Positions 24,201 through 32,655 of a stretch of 64,000 bases of DNA are shown here, in pieces. The notes beneath the pieces were generated by a model. That model was not told the origin of the DNA. It saw nothing but the letters and a program-made list of their open reading frames with translations, and searched no databases. Every line of letters begins with the position of its first letter. The stretch's first letter is position 1. The stretch covers positions 1-64,000 of IMG/VR virus record IMGVR_UViG_3300042335_000815. The stretch is one strand, 5' to 3'. The DNA is from a virus. Made by a program: the position numbers and the translations under genes.

Positions 24201-26254
24201 ACGACGGAGATTTTGACTCCGTCTTGGTCGACCTGTTCCCCGAATTCAAGAGCACCTGAAGTCGTGAAATCACGAGTGACCGTGCGGGTGCGCTTAGTGA
24301 ACTTAGTTACCTGCTGCTCGGTCTTGGCTCTTTCATTTCCGATCAACGTGACCGGTTCAGCTTCACCCGGCTCGGTAACCTCGGTGACTGTTTCCGGAAC
24401 CGTAGCGCGGAACTCGACAGGAATATTTTCCGGTCTCTCTTTGGAGAAAGTTTGCGAGCCGAACACCTCGGATTTGGTGTCTACTGTGCGGACTGTCAGG
24501 CCGTCGCCGATACTCTCAACACTCCCGCTGACGGTCGCACTGGGTGTAAACGTCTGCTCTCCGGAAGCCAGAGTCTTGACGCGGGCAACAGAAACTCCGT
24601 CGTTGTCCACCAAAGTGTCTGAAGGAGTAAGCGTTACGGGCAGCGCGGTGGACGGTCTGGTTGTTACCGAAGTGCGGACTTTGTTGGCCGTGATTCTTTG
24701 CTCGGTGCGGGCAAGTTCACCGGGCTCGAGCGTAGGCATGGTCGCCGTGGTTCCGGTTTGCACCACCTCGGTGGTTTCGGTAGGGATCGCGCCGCGAAAC
24801 TCTTGCGGAACAAGATCTGGCTTTTCTTTCGCCACGCGGCGCTCATCAAAGACTGACGGAACGGTGACCACGGTTCGCACAGTGCGTCCATCGCCGAGTT
24901 GTTCAATTTCGCCCTGGAGCAATGTAGCGCTGGGCGTCACGGTCTGCGGCTGGTTTGAAAGGGTCAGCGTGCGCGTGGCCAACTGTCCTTCGGGCGTAAG
25001 GACAAACTCGTTGAGCGTGGAAGTGGTGCCAATGGCCCTCTCCTGCGTACGCACCCGCTTGCGGTCCAGGGTCAACTGCTCTTCGGTTCTGGAAATCTCA
25101 TCGCCCGAAAGCGAAGCAGGCATAGCTGCGGTGCCTGGAATGGTGCGCTCCTCGACAGTCTCGGTCACCGTGGCGCGGAACTTCGGCGGCGTAAGATCCT
25201 CCTTGGCGCGGGTGAAAGAGGGTTGGTCGAATACCTCATCGACTTCGGTCGTGACTTTGATCGAGCGTCCGTCGCCCAGATCAGTCACTTCGCTAGACTC
25301 GACAAGGGGGCCGGTGTCAGCGGTCTGGATGCTGTCATCCAAGGTGCTGGTAACTGTGGCGAGCTGCCCGCTGCGTGTTGCCGTAGTCTCGGTAATGACT
25401 CGCGGGTATGTCGGAGAAGTCCGAGACCGGCGGGAAACTTGTTTAACAAAGAGGGATTGTTGGGTTTGGCTGGCAGAAATATCTCCTTGCAACAAAGTCG
25501 GCTGCTCTGCTGTTCCGGGTACTAGCTCGCTGGTTTCGACATCAGGTACAGCAGCGCGGAACTTCTGCGGCAGCATGTCGGGCCGCTCGGCGCTGAACTG
25601 CTTGCGGGTGAAAATCGAAGGGACTTTACGGACCTGCTCGGTGACAACTCCGGCGTCCTCGGCCTGAGCCGACGGACTTGAAGTAGCCGAAGCGGCGGGT
25701 AAGGAATAGCCAGCCGAAGACTTGCGCTGGGTGGTGACGGTGACCTTTTGACCGGCCTCATTGGTCTCAAAGCTTGTCAGGACAGGACCAGGCAAAGTTT
25801 CAAATACCCGACTGACCTTAACGTAAAGACTGTTAAGTTCGCCCTCGACGGGCTGCATCTCTTCCTCAACCAAAAAAGCGTCGGGAAAAACAGAGTCAGG
25901 CGAGCCGTCGGCGAGGGGAGTGTAGCTTGCGCGCGGTTCCACATACGTCCGGATGTATACAGGGTGGCCTGGGCTGCCAGAGCTGTACTTGATGGCGTAG
26001 TTGTATGCGTCCTGGTCGGAGCGATCGGTGGCGTAGATACGGCGGACAAACTGATCCGAACCATCCAATGGTTCCTGGTAGACTAGCTTAGCTCCTTGGA
26101 ACCGAGTCTGGTCCGGATGCGGCGTGCCATAGTCGAGCGGTTTGTATCCGGGCAGGCGCGAGTCGACGTCGACTACGACGACCAGATCCTCGACGTTGGG
26201 CGTCGGGAAACTACGGATCGGCGTGTCAGGGGCGACTGGACGTTTTGCTCCCAT
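21281..26254 (-). CDS. Giant repeat protein, 1657 aa, probable tail or fibre component
   Basis: Nine related segments contain [LI]GDG, from about residue 323 to 1345, spaced about 128 residues apart. Each unit has an EV/E...LGDG.TV.T strand, a V.PE.FRA or T..KFRA segment, TE...G.A.P.....SG.E..K.EQQ, and an Arg/Thr-rich strand (FTKRTRT). The N-terminal ~250 residues are different and could be the particle-binding part. The C-terminal ~300 residues are Ser/Thr/Gly-rich. The repetitive beta-type build suggests a long extended fibre or tail accessory structure. It is not a coiled-coil tape measure. Adjacent units share blocks of identical wording, which implies recent duplication or recombination. 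Confidence 0.7.
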   Translation of the reverse strand: MGAKRPVAPDTPIRSFPTPNVEDLVVVVDVDSRLPGYKPLDYGTPHPDQTRFQGAKLVYQEPLDGSDQFVRRIYATDRSDQDAYNYAIKYSSGSPGHPVYIRTYVEPRASYTPLADGSPDSVFPDAFLVEEEMQPVEGELNSLYVKVSRVFETLPGPVLTSFETNEAGQKVTVTTQRKSSAGYSLPAASATSSPSAQAEDAGVVTEQVRKVPSIFTRKQFSAERPDMLPQKFRAAVPDVETSELVPGTAEQPTLLQGDISASQTQQSLFVKQVSRRSRTSPTYPRVITETTATRSGQLATVTSTLDDSIQTADTGPLVESSEVTDLGDGRSIKVTTEVDEVFDQPSFTRAKEDLTPPKFRATVTETVEERTIPGTAAMPASLSGDEISRTEEQLTLDRKRVRTQERAIGTTSTLNEFVLTPEGQLATRTLTLSNQPQTVTPSATLLQGEIEQLGDGRTVRTVVTVPSVFDERRVAKEKPDLVPQEFRGAIPTETTEVVQTGTTATMPTLEPGELARTEQRITANKVRTSVTTRPSTALPVTLTPSDTLVDNDGVSVARVKTLASGEQTFTPSATVSGSVESIGDGLTVRTVDTKSEVFGSQTFSKERPENIPVEFRATVPETVTEVTEPGEAEPVTLIGNERAKTEQQVTKFTKRTRTVTRDFTTSGALEFGEQVDQDGVKISVVRTLSEGAQPISPSATVSGTVEDLGDGKTVQTLLTKEEVFGSQSFAQEKPETVPAEFRATVPDSVTEVTEPGVAEPITLSGNEISKTEQQVTKFTKRTRTVTRNATTSGVLDLGEQVDNDGVKVSVVRTLAQGAQPITPSATISGTVEDIGDGKTVRTLLTKAEVFGSASFVKAKEDLTPQKFRASIAEEVVEQTVPGTAVMPTSLTPDEFEKSEQQVNKFLKRTRTRVRQLGENKVLTESVVTPTGQLASRTLILSDQPQTVSPSATLLEGSIEELGDGRTVKTEVSVASIFDERRLAVEKPDLVPQEFRGAVPTQTSEVVETGTSISMPTLSAGELARARQRITEHKVRTSVTTRPVSSLPVTLTPSDTLIDNDGVVVTRVKTLASGSQSLAPSATVSGSVENIGDGLTIKTEDTKAEVFTSAAFTRLKEDLTPTKFKASVAEQITESTGAGTAAMPGSLSPNEFEKSEQQVNKFTKRTRTRTRDISESPVLEEQVITNNGQLATRRLTLLDQPQTIQPSATIVSGEVEELGDGRTVKTEVEVPSVFENKSLELSAPDVTPEKFRAALPTFITESTTAGTVSSELTLSGGEVSKSEAQQTEFTKRTRVATRDPAGFATLSGGTQFTGELGGGTASVVERYGDSAYTSIVPGFGTVSFTKEELGDGKFVSRHVALADTSTLSGQVYDEQLDIIIPFTTRVVAPANANLGTNRLTVQPDTVLHSTVRELNVNSYRAAVLAQHYQLAAYVNVELPDRLIEVTAISVFGSSTGSATSTGSSWSIEASGTGSNTIDMRWRIKNGYTGPVPATRHIFFLDKTDAGFDAVKAKVNAAEFPSLFPEPVTITAVGGSVTRRVNSSASFDISSGNNSTGSGESFSNTLQSSITTIPPTLHGQINITTETVNLTPFNAGGGTLTATAPSFTGRFSPSSIPATAPHTSFPAGSYIISIDTESWRYGLVRVTALVAHIGQAYVN

Positions 26255-26257
26255 AAG

Positions 26258-26791
26258 TTACCACCAAGGATTCTCTACCAACATCAAAGGAACTCGGCTA
26301 ACCTTAGCCCGGCTCATCTCGGCTTTCGTAAGCGCGTAAAAAGCCTCCCAATTACCATCTGGCGGTAAGGTAATGCAACCGAGGCTGGAAGTGGTCGAGC
26401 GACCTCCGCGATGGATGTTGATACCGAACCAGCCTGTGTCTTCGCCCTTATTCTGCCGGATCACGGTAACAGGGGCCGCTTGGACCAAGGCAGGGTATTG
26501 AAACCTCTTGGGTTTGCTTATGTTATGGGTGCCCAGACGGTACTGCCACACACCAGGCTTGAGCGTTGCGACGCCGGGGCGTGTGATCGAGGGATCGGTG
26601 TTTGCGTTAAAAGAACAGCATCCGTTTTTCGACCAGACGAAAAGCCCGTCGTCGTATATATTAATGTCATTAAGCTTGGGGCGAGGACCTAGCTTTTTGT
26701 AATACCCACGCACCGCAAGAAGAGCGACAGGAGCGTCAAGAGACTCCACCAGTTTTTCAACCGCTTCCTTAGTTTGTTTAGGGCGTTTCAT
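26258..26791 (-). CDS. L,D-transpeptidase (YkuD-fold)-like protein
   Basis: 177 residues from the ATG at 26791, which sits in the stop of the upstream gene (ATGA). The motif H-x2-G-x6-S-x-G-C, seen as HRGGRSTTSSLGC at about residues 128-140, is the catalytic signature of YkuD-type L,D-transpeptidases, with Cys as nucleophile. Such enzymes act on peptidoglycan peptides; in phages homologues are annotated as wall-active. No other obvious endolysin is seen in the window, so this may be the lysis or entry peptidoglycan enzyme. There is no signal peptide, so export would need a holin or virion delivery. Confidence 0.8.
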   Translation of the reverse strand: MKRPKQTKEAVEKLVESLDAPVALLAVRGYYKKLGPRPKLNDINIYDDGLFVWSKNGCCSFNANTDPSITRPGVATLKPGVWQYRLGTHNISKPKRFQYPALVQAAPVTVIRQNKGEDTGWFGINIHRGGRSTTSSLGCITLPPDGNWEAFYALTKAEMSRAKVSRVPLMLVENPWW

Positions 26792-29700
26792 TTGTATAAA
26801 GGCACACGGAATGTGTTGGTTCCTATTTGGATTTGCATCCAAGAATTGACAGTAGAAGTGTTGGCCGGAGCGGTGTTGGTACTAAAAACCAAGGATTGAA
26901 AGTCGGCGGCGTTGGTGCTCTGCAACGGGCCCCAGCCAAGTCCCAGATTTGACCGCGTCGTGGAGGCAGCGGAGTTGGCGAACGCTATCCCACGGTTGAC
27001 GGTCAGGTTACTGCTGGCTACGTACCAAATAAGCTCCCCGCTTCTATAATATCCGAAATCATCGACACCGGCACCCACACCACGGAAACCGGTATTGGTT
27101 TGCCCGATCATCAAAGTGTATGTGTTCGTCGTGGCCGTGGTGCTCGCGCGAATGCTGCCGAAAGTCACCCGGTTCGTAGTGCCGAGTTCGAGGTTGGTGC
27201 GTATAGTGGCCGCGCCACTTGAGTTGTTGGTGCCAAATAAAATGGCTGAGTTACTGCCTGAAAAAACTATATTACCGCGCACAGTAATATTAGACTGAAA
27301 TTCTACCGGTAAATACCAAGAGCCTCCAAATCCAAACAGTTGATTGGTCCCGTCTGCTACCCCGCCGCTAACCATATCTATCGTAAAACCACCTCCGGCC
27401 TGAAGCACGTCCGCGTCGACGCTACTAAACCTAACGTTGCTACTTGGGCCAAGTCCTACAGCGCTTCTAAAATTTGTTACATCGGTGTTTGTCAGCCAAG
27501 TGGCGCCAAGTCCGAGGTTAGTTCGCGAAATGGCTGCCCCTGTTGCCGCTGTTATACCTGAAAATTGCAGTACTCCGGTATTGCCAGAACCATGTCGTAG
27601 TGTTACTGGGCCAGCGAATCCGTGAGCAGCGTAAGATTCTAAGCCTGTCCCTAGAAAGGCCAACATATTGGTGCCTTCTCTGGTATAGACGAGATCGCTC
27701 GGACCGCCGCCAACTCCACGAATTCCTGTGTTTGTCGGCCCCAGGGTCAATGTGAAAACGCCGCTGCTGGCATTTTGCTGAGCGCGTATGGTGTTAAATG
27801 TTACATTGTTCGTAGCGCCAAGTCTGAGGTTGGTGCGGGTAGCTCCTGTTGTATTGCTGTCGCCAAATGAAACAGGAGAAGCAAATGAAATTGATGATAC
27901 AAAAATTCCTGAGCTAACATCAAAAACATCATTACCGTCAGCTTGAAGCATTGTTCCGCCCCCATACGTTGTAAATCCAATGTCGTGAATTGCCACGTTG
28001 CTCGTGAAGGTAATATTTGGGGCCACAACGCTTCCATTACTTGTGTATCCAAGTAAAGAGGTTGCCGCATTGATGTTGGTCAGGGCTGACCATCCGAGCC
28101 CTAAGTTAGTTCTTGATTGGTTAACAAGACCGGAGCTGTTTGTGCCAACAAAACGAAGTGGCGCATACAAATCCACGTTATCCTTGGTCTGTAAACGAAG
28201 GTTGCCGTTGTCGCGCATTTCGGCCCAGTTATCCACGCTGACGCTGAACTGGGAGAGCCCGAGATTGGTGCGAGCGGAGGCAGCATTGGTTCCGCCCGTG
28301 CCGCCATTGGCTAAAGCCACAATTCCGGAGACATTGGAAGCAAGAGGAACGCTACCGGTAACATTAGACCCGGCGACACTGGTCAGACCGGAGCCGTTCC
28401 CGCTGGCCAAGTTAGATAGAATAGTAGAGGCAGGCTGAAACGCGGTCGTCGGTTGGGTGGCGGCCGATCCAAGTCCGACGGCCGTGCGGAAGTCGGAGTC
28501 AACGAGAGCCGAAACGGTGTTGTTTGTGTTGATGCGCAAAAAACGAACGGCGCTCGGGTTGGCCAAAGTGAAAAGATTGGCCCCAACGGTGGTCGCGCCG
28601 AGGCTAGTCCGAGCGGAGGCCGCGTTGGTCCCGCCCGTGCCGCCGTTGGCGAGGCCGACTACTCCCGTGACATTGGTGGCAAAGGCCACTGAACCGCTGG
28701 TGGACAGTTTCCCGTCCAGAGCAGTCTGAAGCCCCGATACGTTGGAAATGGCAAGGCTCGGAAGATCGGCCGACTCGATAGCCCGGAAAGCGGGGGCCCC
28801 GCCGCCAGAGGGTGCGGAGAAGAATTGACGAGAAGTTTGATTGGCCAGACTTAGCGCGAATGTTCCGCTGGTGGTGATAGTAGACGTGGAAAGATTGAAG
28901 ATATTTGGCACCGACATGCCCACAGACACGACCGAGCCAGAACCGGTGCCGACGGCGATAGCTGTTCGGAAGTCCTCGGCCGAAAGCGTGGAGACAGTAT
29001 TATTGCTGTTGAGCTGCAGAAATCGAATAGCGCCAGGGTTTGGCAGCGTAAGAATATTTGCTCCTACTGTAGTGGCTCCTAGCGCCGAGCGCGCACTACT
29101 TGCATTGGTCGCCCCAGTGCCGCCGTTAGCCAAGCCAACTACTCCAGTGACATTAGTGGCCAGCGGGGCTGTCCCGGTGATATTTGAGGCCAGAGCCACC
29201 GTGCCCACCACTCCGGCAGCGGATATGTTCGTCAACCCGGCGGCGTTTGAAATCGACAGGTTGCTTAAAACCAAAGAAGCAGACTGAAAAGCCGAAGCAG
29301 GGCTTGTGGCGGCCGTGCCGAGCGACAAAGAAGACCTCGCCGCAGCAGCGTCGGCGACTGTGAATAGTGAGTTGCCAAGAGAAGTAGCCCCGAGGGCGAT
29401 ACGAGCGGCGGCGGCATTTGTCGCGGTTCCCACGGCGTCGCCTACAGCCGTGAAGCCGAGGTTTGTCCTGGCGGCGCTGGCATTTGTGGCACCTGTGCCT
29501 CCGGAGTTCACCGCCAAAACTCCGGTAATATTTGTTACTACGGCCGTGGGAAGGTTGGATGAAGGGATTACGCCGACAATGTTTGTGGCCCGCAAATTAG
29601 TAAGCACGCCGCCGTTGCCCGAAGCAAGGTTCGTCAGAGTCGACGAAGCAGGTTGAAAGGCAGTGGAAGGGTTGGTTGCAGCCGTGCCAAGTCCCAGATT

Positions 29701-30492
29701 TGACCGCGTCGTGGCGGCGTTGGTAGTGTTGTTAAAGGCTAAGGCATCGTAGAACGTGACGAGGTTTGTGTTTGCCAAAAACACCGTGTTTCCATTCGCG
29801 TCCGTCATGGAAATGAAGTCTCCACCCGCGCCGATAGACGCAAAGTTTGTGCCTATAAAAACAACCGGAGAAAGGCGAACTTCTGTATTTGTGAAAGTCA
29901 GCGTGCCGGTATTGGCAACCACTTGGCCGTTGGTGGCGAGGCCGAGCAGAGATGTTGCCGCATTGGTGTTGGTCAGCGCAGGCCATCCGAGGCCGAGGTT
30001 GATGCGGGCAGCGGCGGAGTTGGTCGCCCCGGTCCCGCCAGAAGTCACGGCAACGATTCCGGTTATGTTGGTCGGAGCACTCAGACCGACAATGTTGCTG
30101 GCCTGAAGATTGGTCAGATTAATACCGTTGTTGGCCGAAAGATTGGATAGCGTGGCCGAAGAGGGTTGAAAAGCTGATGAAGGACTGGTCGCCGCTGAAC
30201 CAAGGGAAAGGGTCGCCCGGGCTGAAGCGGTGTCAGAAGACGTAAAAAGAGCGCTACCAACAGCAGTGGCTCCCAGACCGACCCGGGCGTTAGACGCATT
30301 GGCGCTCCAGAAATTTGTCGGATAAATCAGAAGACCAGAATTACTGTTGACCATCACAGAGCGGGAAGGCTGCTGCACGGTCGGAACAGGCGTAGGGGTA
30401 GGGGAGCCCAACGGCGTATATTGGGCGTTTGTTGTGAAAACAAACGGCGCGAATATTAAGGAGAGGCTGGCGCTAAACTTGCGAATCGTCAT
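26788..30492 (-). CDS. Large Ser/Thr/Asn-rich fibre-like protein with signal peptide, 1234 aa
   Basis: Start at ATG 30492 (20 bases inside the upstream gene) is preferred, because it gives a convincing N-terminus: charged MTIRK, a hydrophobic core, and a likely cleavage after TTNA. The body has five copies of GGTG[AG]TN followed by a SAR.xLG segment, and many NLGLG.A and NITGVV stretches, a style typical of phage tail fibre shafts. The signal peptide is unusual for a virion protein and suggests periplasmic or surface export. It is followed by the L,D-transpeptidase-like gene. Confidence 0.65.
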   Translation of the reverse strand: MTIRKFSASLSLIFAPFVFTTNAQYTPLGSPTPTPVPTVQQPSRSVMVNSNSGLLIYPTNFWSANASNARVGLGATAVGSALFTSSDTASARATLSLGSAATSPSSAFQPSSATLSNLSANNGINLTNLQASNIVGLSAPTNITGIVAVTSGGTGATNSAAARINLGLGWPALTNTNAATSLLGLATNGQVVANTGTLTFTNTEVRLSPVVFIGTNFASIGAGGDFISMTDANGNTVFLANTNLVTFYDALAFNNTTNAATTRSNLGLGTAATNPSTAFQPASSTLTNLASGNGGVLTNLRATNIVGVIPSSNLPTAVVTNITGVLAVNSGGTGATNASAARTNLGFTAVGDAVGTATNAAAARIALGATSLGNSLFTVADAAAARSSLSLGTAATSPASAFQSASLVLSNLSISNAAGLTNISAAGVVGTVALASNITGTAPLATNVTGVVGLANGGTGATNASSARSALGATTVGANILTLPNPGAIRFLQLNSNNTVSTLSAEDFRTAIAVGTGSGSVVSVGMSVPNIFNLSTSTITTSGTFALSLANQTSRQFFSAPSGGGAPAFRAIESADLPSLAISNVSGLQTALDGKLSTSGSVAFATNVTGVVGLANGGTGGTNAASARTSLGATTVGANLFTLANPSAVRFLRINTNNTVSALVDSDFRTAVGLGSAATQPTTAFQPASTILSNLASGNGSGLTSVAGSNVTGSVPLASNVSGIVALANGGTGGTNAASARTNLGLSQFSVSVDNWAEMRDNGNLRLQTKDNVDLYAPLRFVGTNSSGLVNQSRTNLGLGWSALTNINAATSLLGYTSNGSVVAPNITFTSNVAIHDIGFTTYGGGTMLQADGNDVFDVSSGIFVSSISFASPVSFGDSNTTGATRTNLRLGATNNVTFNTIRAQQNASSGVFTLTLGPTNTGIRGVGGGPSDLVYTREGTNMLAFLGTGLESYAAHGFAGPVTLRHGSGNTGVLQFSGITAATGAAISRTNLGLGATWLTNTDVTNFRSAVGLGPSSNVRFSSVDADVLQAGGGFTIDMVSGGVADGTNQLFGFGGSWYLPVEFQSNITVRGNIVFSGSNSAILFGTNNSSGAATIRTNLELGTTNRVTFGSIRASTTATTNTYTLMIGQTNTGFRGVGAGVDDFGYYRSGELIWYVASSNLTVNRGIAFANSAASTTRSNLGLGWGPLQSTNAADFQSLVFSTNTAPANTSTVNSWMQIQIGTNTFRVPLYK

Positions 30493-31369
30493 ATACAGTC
30501 CCCAGTGCGAGTACGTTGGTGTTGTTGGAAGTGTTGATTCGGGCCTCGTGCCAGTTACCGGTGGTAACATTGCGAAGAAGCAAACGTCCGTTCGTGGCCA
30601 CCTTGAATCTGTCTTCCGAAAGCGTGAAGCCGACCGGAGGAACCTCGCCGAGGGACAGGGATGTGCCTCCGGGGCCGCGCAGCAATACGTTGACCCACGC
30701 GTTGCTGTTTTCGTTTTTGATCTGGAGGATTCCGTTCTGCACACGGACGAAATCCCCGCTGACGTTCAGGGTGTCCACGGGGCCTAAAACTGTCCCGCCC
30801 ACGCCGAAGGTGGCTTCGTTTCCGGAACCGTAGACCACCAGTTCTTTCCATTCGGGGCCGTCCAGACTGCGAACCAGGATGCTTCCGGTGTCGGAAACGC
30901 CCACATAAAGGGCCCCGAGGTCGATGTCGTTGGCGCGGAACCCGCTGTTGAGAAGCTCGTAATCAAACTCGGCTTCGACAACATCGGAGCCCGTGACAAC
31001 CCGGAGCACGGCCAAAAAATCAACTTTGGGTAGGTCGTTGCCCGGTGCCGCGTCCAGTTTAAGAGCGGTGCGGTAAGCCTCGCCGGTCACAGACACCTGG
31101 CCGACATAAGTTGCGAAATCGGGTGTTATCATGCTCGGGACGCGCGAGAAGGTAGCCAGGTCCCAAAGGGCTTTGACGTCGCGACGCCGGGGACGCTTGA
31201 TCAAAAGGTGCAGGGAGCAGGGAGGGACCTTACGACCCGCGCTGCTGTAGACATGCACGCGCAGCGTATAGAGGTCGCCGTAGCGGTCGCTCCAGCCCGC
31301 AAACTCGCGCTGGTCGCCGACCCACCGTGAGAGGCGTCCGCTATCGAGGTCTAGGGCGAGGCTTTTCAT
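30473..31369 (-). CDS. Probable fibre or tail-tip accessory protein, 298 aa
   Basis: Beta-rich with regularly spaced Gly and Asn. The N-terminus has a short motif (LALDLDSGRLSRWVGDQREFAGWSDRYGD) I do not recognise. Lies between the lysis-like small genes and the 1234-residue protein. No enzyme motif. Its assignment rests on context and composition. Confidence 0.5.
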   Translation of the reverse strand: MKSLALDLDSGRLSRWVGDQREFAGWSDRYGDLYTLRVHVYSSAGRKVPPCSLHLLIKRPRRRDVKALWDLATFSRVPSMITPDFATYVGQVSVTGEAYRTALKLDAAPGNDLPKVDFLAVLRVVTGSDVVEAEFDYELLNSGFRANDIDLGALYVGVSDTGSILVRSLDGPEWKELVVYGSGNEATFGVGGTVLGPVDTLNVSGDFVRVQNGILQIKNENSNAWVNVLLRGPGGTSLSLGEVPPVGFTLSEDRFKVATNGRLLLRNVTTGNWHEARINTSNNTNVLALGTVYDDSQV

Positions 31370-31448
31370 CCTGGGATTTTTTCGGCTTCTTGCGCTTGAT
31401 CTTCACCCAACGGGGCAGGTCTTCGAGCTTGTCGGGGTCGAGTTTCAC
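31341..31448 (-). CDS. Small basic peptide, 35 aa
   Basis: GTG start in the stop of the lipoprotein gene, and its 3' end overlaps the next gene by 29 bases. Rich in Lys, Arg and Pro. No family. Overlaps give modest support. Confidence 0.35.
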   Translation of the reverse strand: MKLDPDKLEDLPRWVKIKRKKPKKSQDEKPRPRPR

Positions 31449-31588
31449 TTAACGACCGACTTGCCGTCTCCAGGGGCAGCCGAGACGGTGAGTTTCTTGT
31501 TGAGAAAGTCGTATCCGACGCTGAACTGCGGGAGCGTCGCGCACCCGGCCAGAAAACCCGCTGACAGAATCACGAAGATCAGCCTCAT
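31445..31588 (-). CDS. Small lipoprotein, Rz1-like spanin candidate
   Basis: 47 residues with a signal and a good lipobox: MRLIFVILSAGFLAGC. The mature part is about 32 residues. ATG is in the stop of the upstream membrane gene (ATGA). In this place, after two small membrane proteins, an outer-membrane spanin or another lysis lipoprotein is likely. No partner inner spanin gene overlaps it, so this is not certain. Confidence 0.55.
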   Translation of the reverse strand: MRLIFVILSAGFLAGCATLPQFSVGYDFLNKKLTVSAAPGDGKSVVK

Positions 31589-31761
31589 TTACGCGAGAAG
31601 CGGGCGATGAAGTTAGCAACGGCGCGGAGAGTCTTCTCCGGCTGGTCCCCGGGGATCAGAGAGAACACGATGATAAGAACGGCTAGGATCGTGTTGACGG
31701 CTCCGAGAAGCTCCAGCCAGTTGAGGCCTTTGAGGGTTTGGATGATGTTGATTATGTCCAT
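31585..31761 (-). CDS. Small membrane protein, holin-like, 58 aa
   Basis: One strong transmembrane segment (about residues 17-38, ILAVLIIVFSLI) between short polar ends with a basic C-terminus. Its promoter ends about nine bases before the ATG, so the mRNA is nearly leaderless. Context with a hemolysin XhlA-like gene and a lipoprotein gene suggests a lysis cassette. Which of the two membrane proteins is the holin cannot be told from sequence. Confidence 0.5.
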   Translation of the reverse strand: MDIINIIQTLKGLNWLELLGAVNTILAVLIIVFSLIPGDQPEKTLRAVANFIARFSRK

Positions 31762-31769
31762 AGGATTAT

Positions 31770-31797
31770 ACTATAGAGGTGGTTGTCACCCCTGCAA
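31770..31797 (-). promoter_or_regulatory. Operator-bearing promoter of the holin-like gene
   Basis: Minus strand: TTGCAG (31797-31792), a 16-base spacer holding GGTGACAACCACC (31790-31778) exactly, and TATAGT (31775-31770). A TATAAT one step further on overlaps. The ATG at 31761 lies about two bases past the expected start point. A bound repressor would occupy the spacer directly. Confidence 0.75.
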
Positions 31798-31806
31798 CAG
31801 AATAGT

Positions 31807-32022
31807 TCAGTTAGGCGGGAAGATATGCTTGAAAGATGTGATTACAAAACTGACCACGGCCCCGATGGCGGCAGAAAAACCAACAAAGTGAGACCGGGTT
31901 TGTTCCAAGTGCTTGAGACGCTCGTCGTGCTTCTCGAAACTGCGTCGGAACGACTCCTGGTGCTCCAAGATCAGGTCGACCTTGGTTTCCAGCCTAGCCA
32001 ATCTTTCGCCGTCTTGACTCAT
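31807..32022 (-). CDS. Hemolysin XhlA-like small membrane protein, 71 aa
   Basis: A charged coiled-coil N-terminus with heptad spacing of Leu (ARLETKVDLILEHQESF) and a C-terminal hydrophobic segment (about residues 48-66). This layout is that of XhlA-type holin-associated proteins. The start at ATG 32022 is preferred; a start at 32058 with a GGAGGAG downstream of it is possible. No Shine-Dalgarno sequence precedes the chosen start. Confidence 0.6.
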   Translation of the reverse strand: MSQDGERLARLETKVDLILEHQESFRRSFEKHDERLKHLEQTRSHFVGFSAAIGAVVSFVITSFKHIFPPN

Positions 32023-32121
32023 TTTAGAAAGGGCAGCACTCCTCCGACCCGACGACATGTCGGTGGGGTTGATTCCATAGTTGAGCGGGTCGGAAGCATT
32101 CGTTCTTAATATGCTGCGGGG

Positions 32122-32652
32122 TTAGGATTCCTGCAACTGAGCCACCGCCTCCGCACTCGCCTCTTCAAACGTAGCCGTAGGACTTCCAAAGCTCTCCGCT
32201 GGCGCAGCGACAGGGTTCATCGCCCAGCCAAGCATCACGGATTCCAACCATTGCTTGCAGGCCGTCATCTTCGGGCCGAGGGGCTTGCCTGCTTGCATGA
32301 GGGCCATCTCAAGGCGTTGAAGGGCGGCGATCTGGTAGGCGCTGAAATACTGCGAGACGATTTGCTCTGCGGTGTAGGTCGCCACATACGGCACAGGCGG
32401 CGGCGGGATCACATAGCTCTCGTCCACAGGCAGCGCCGCTTCGATCATGCCCTTGACTGCGGCCTCGTCCAACGTGTCGAGTTCGGGGCCGTCCGCTTCG
32501 TAGATCGTCAGCTTCGTAGGCCAGCCATGCTCGCGCACTTCGATCTTGCCGCTCTCGTCGCGGGTTATTTGGTAGGACAGGCCGTGCCATGTCTTGCCGT
32601 CAATTTGGCGGGGCTGGTCGAGGAGGACGTTGTAGATTTCGGAGGAGTTCAT
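32122..32652 (-). CDS. Tail-fibre-associated protein or chaperone candidate, 176 aa
   Basis: Directly downstream of the 1046-residue fibre gene. An N-terminal beta-rich domain, then a Pro-rich hinge (IPPPPVPYV) and a helical C-terminal domain. Size and place are those of fibre assembly proteins, or of a small fibre-tip protein. No motif distinguishes them. Confidence 0.45.
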   Translation of the reverse strand: MNSSEIYNVLLDQPRQIDGKTWHGLSYQITRDESGKIEVREHGWPTKLTIYEADGPELDTLDEAAVKGMIEAALPVDESYVIPPPPVPYVATYTAEQIVSQYFSAYQIAALQRLEMALMQAGKPLGPKMTACKQWLESVMLGWAMNPVAAPAESFGSPTATFEEASAEAVAQLQES

Positions 32653-32655
32653 AGC

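Noticed and set aside
23883-25667. 594-residue plus-strand frame opposite the 1657-residue repeat gene
   Set aside because: It repeats because the true gene repeats. Low-complexity Val/Ser/Thr content and opposite orientation to the whole structural block.
31000-31030. GTGACAACCCGG near 31000 and GGTGACAACTCC near 25640 as operators
   Set aside because: They share only the GTGACAA part and lack the second half CACC.
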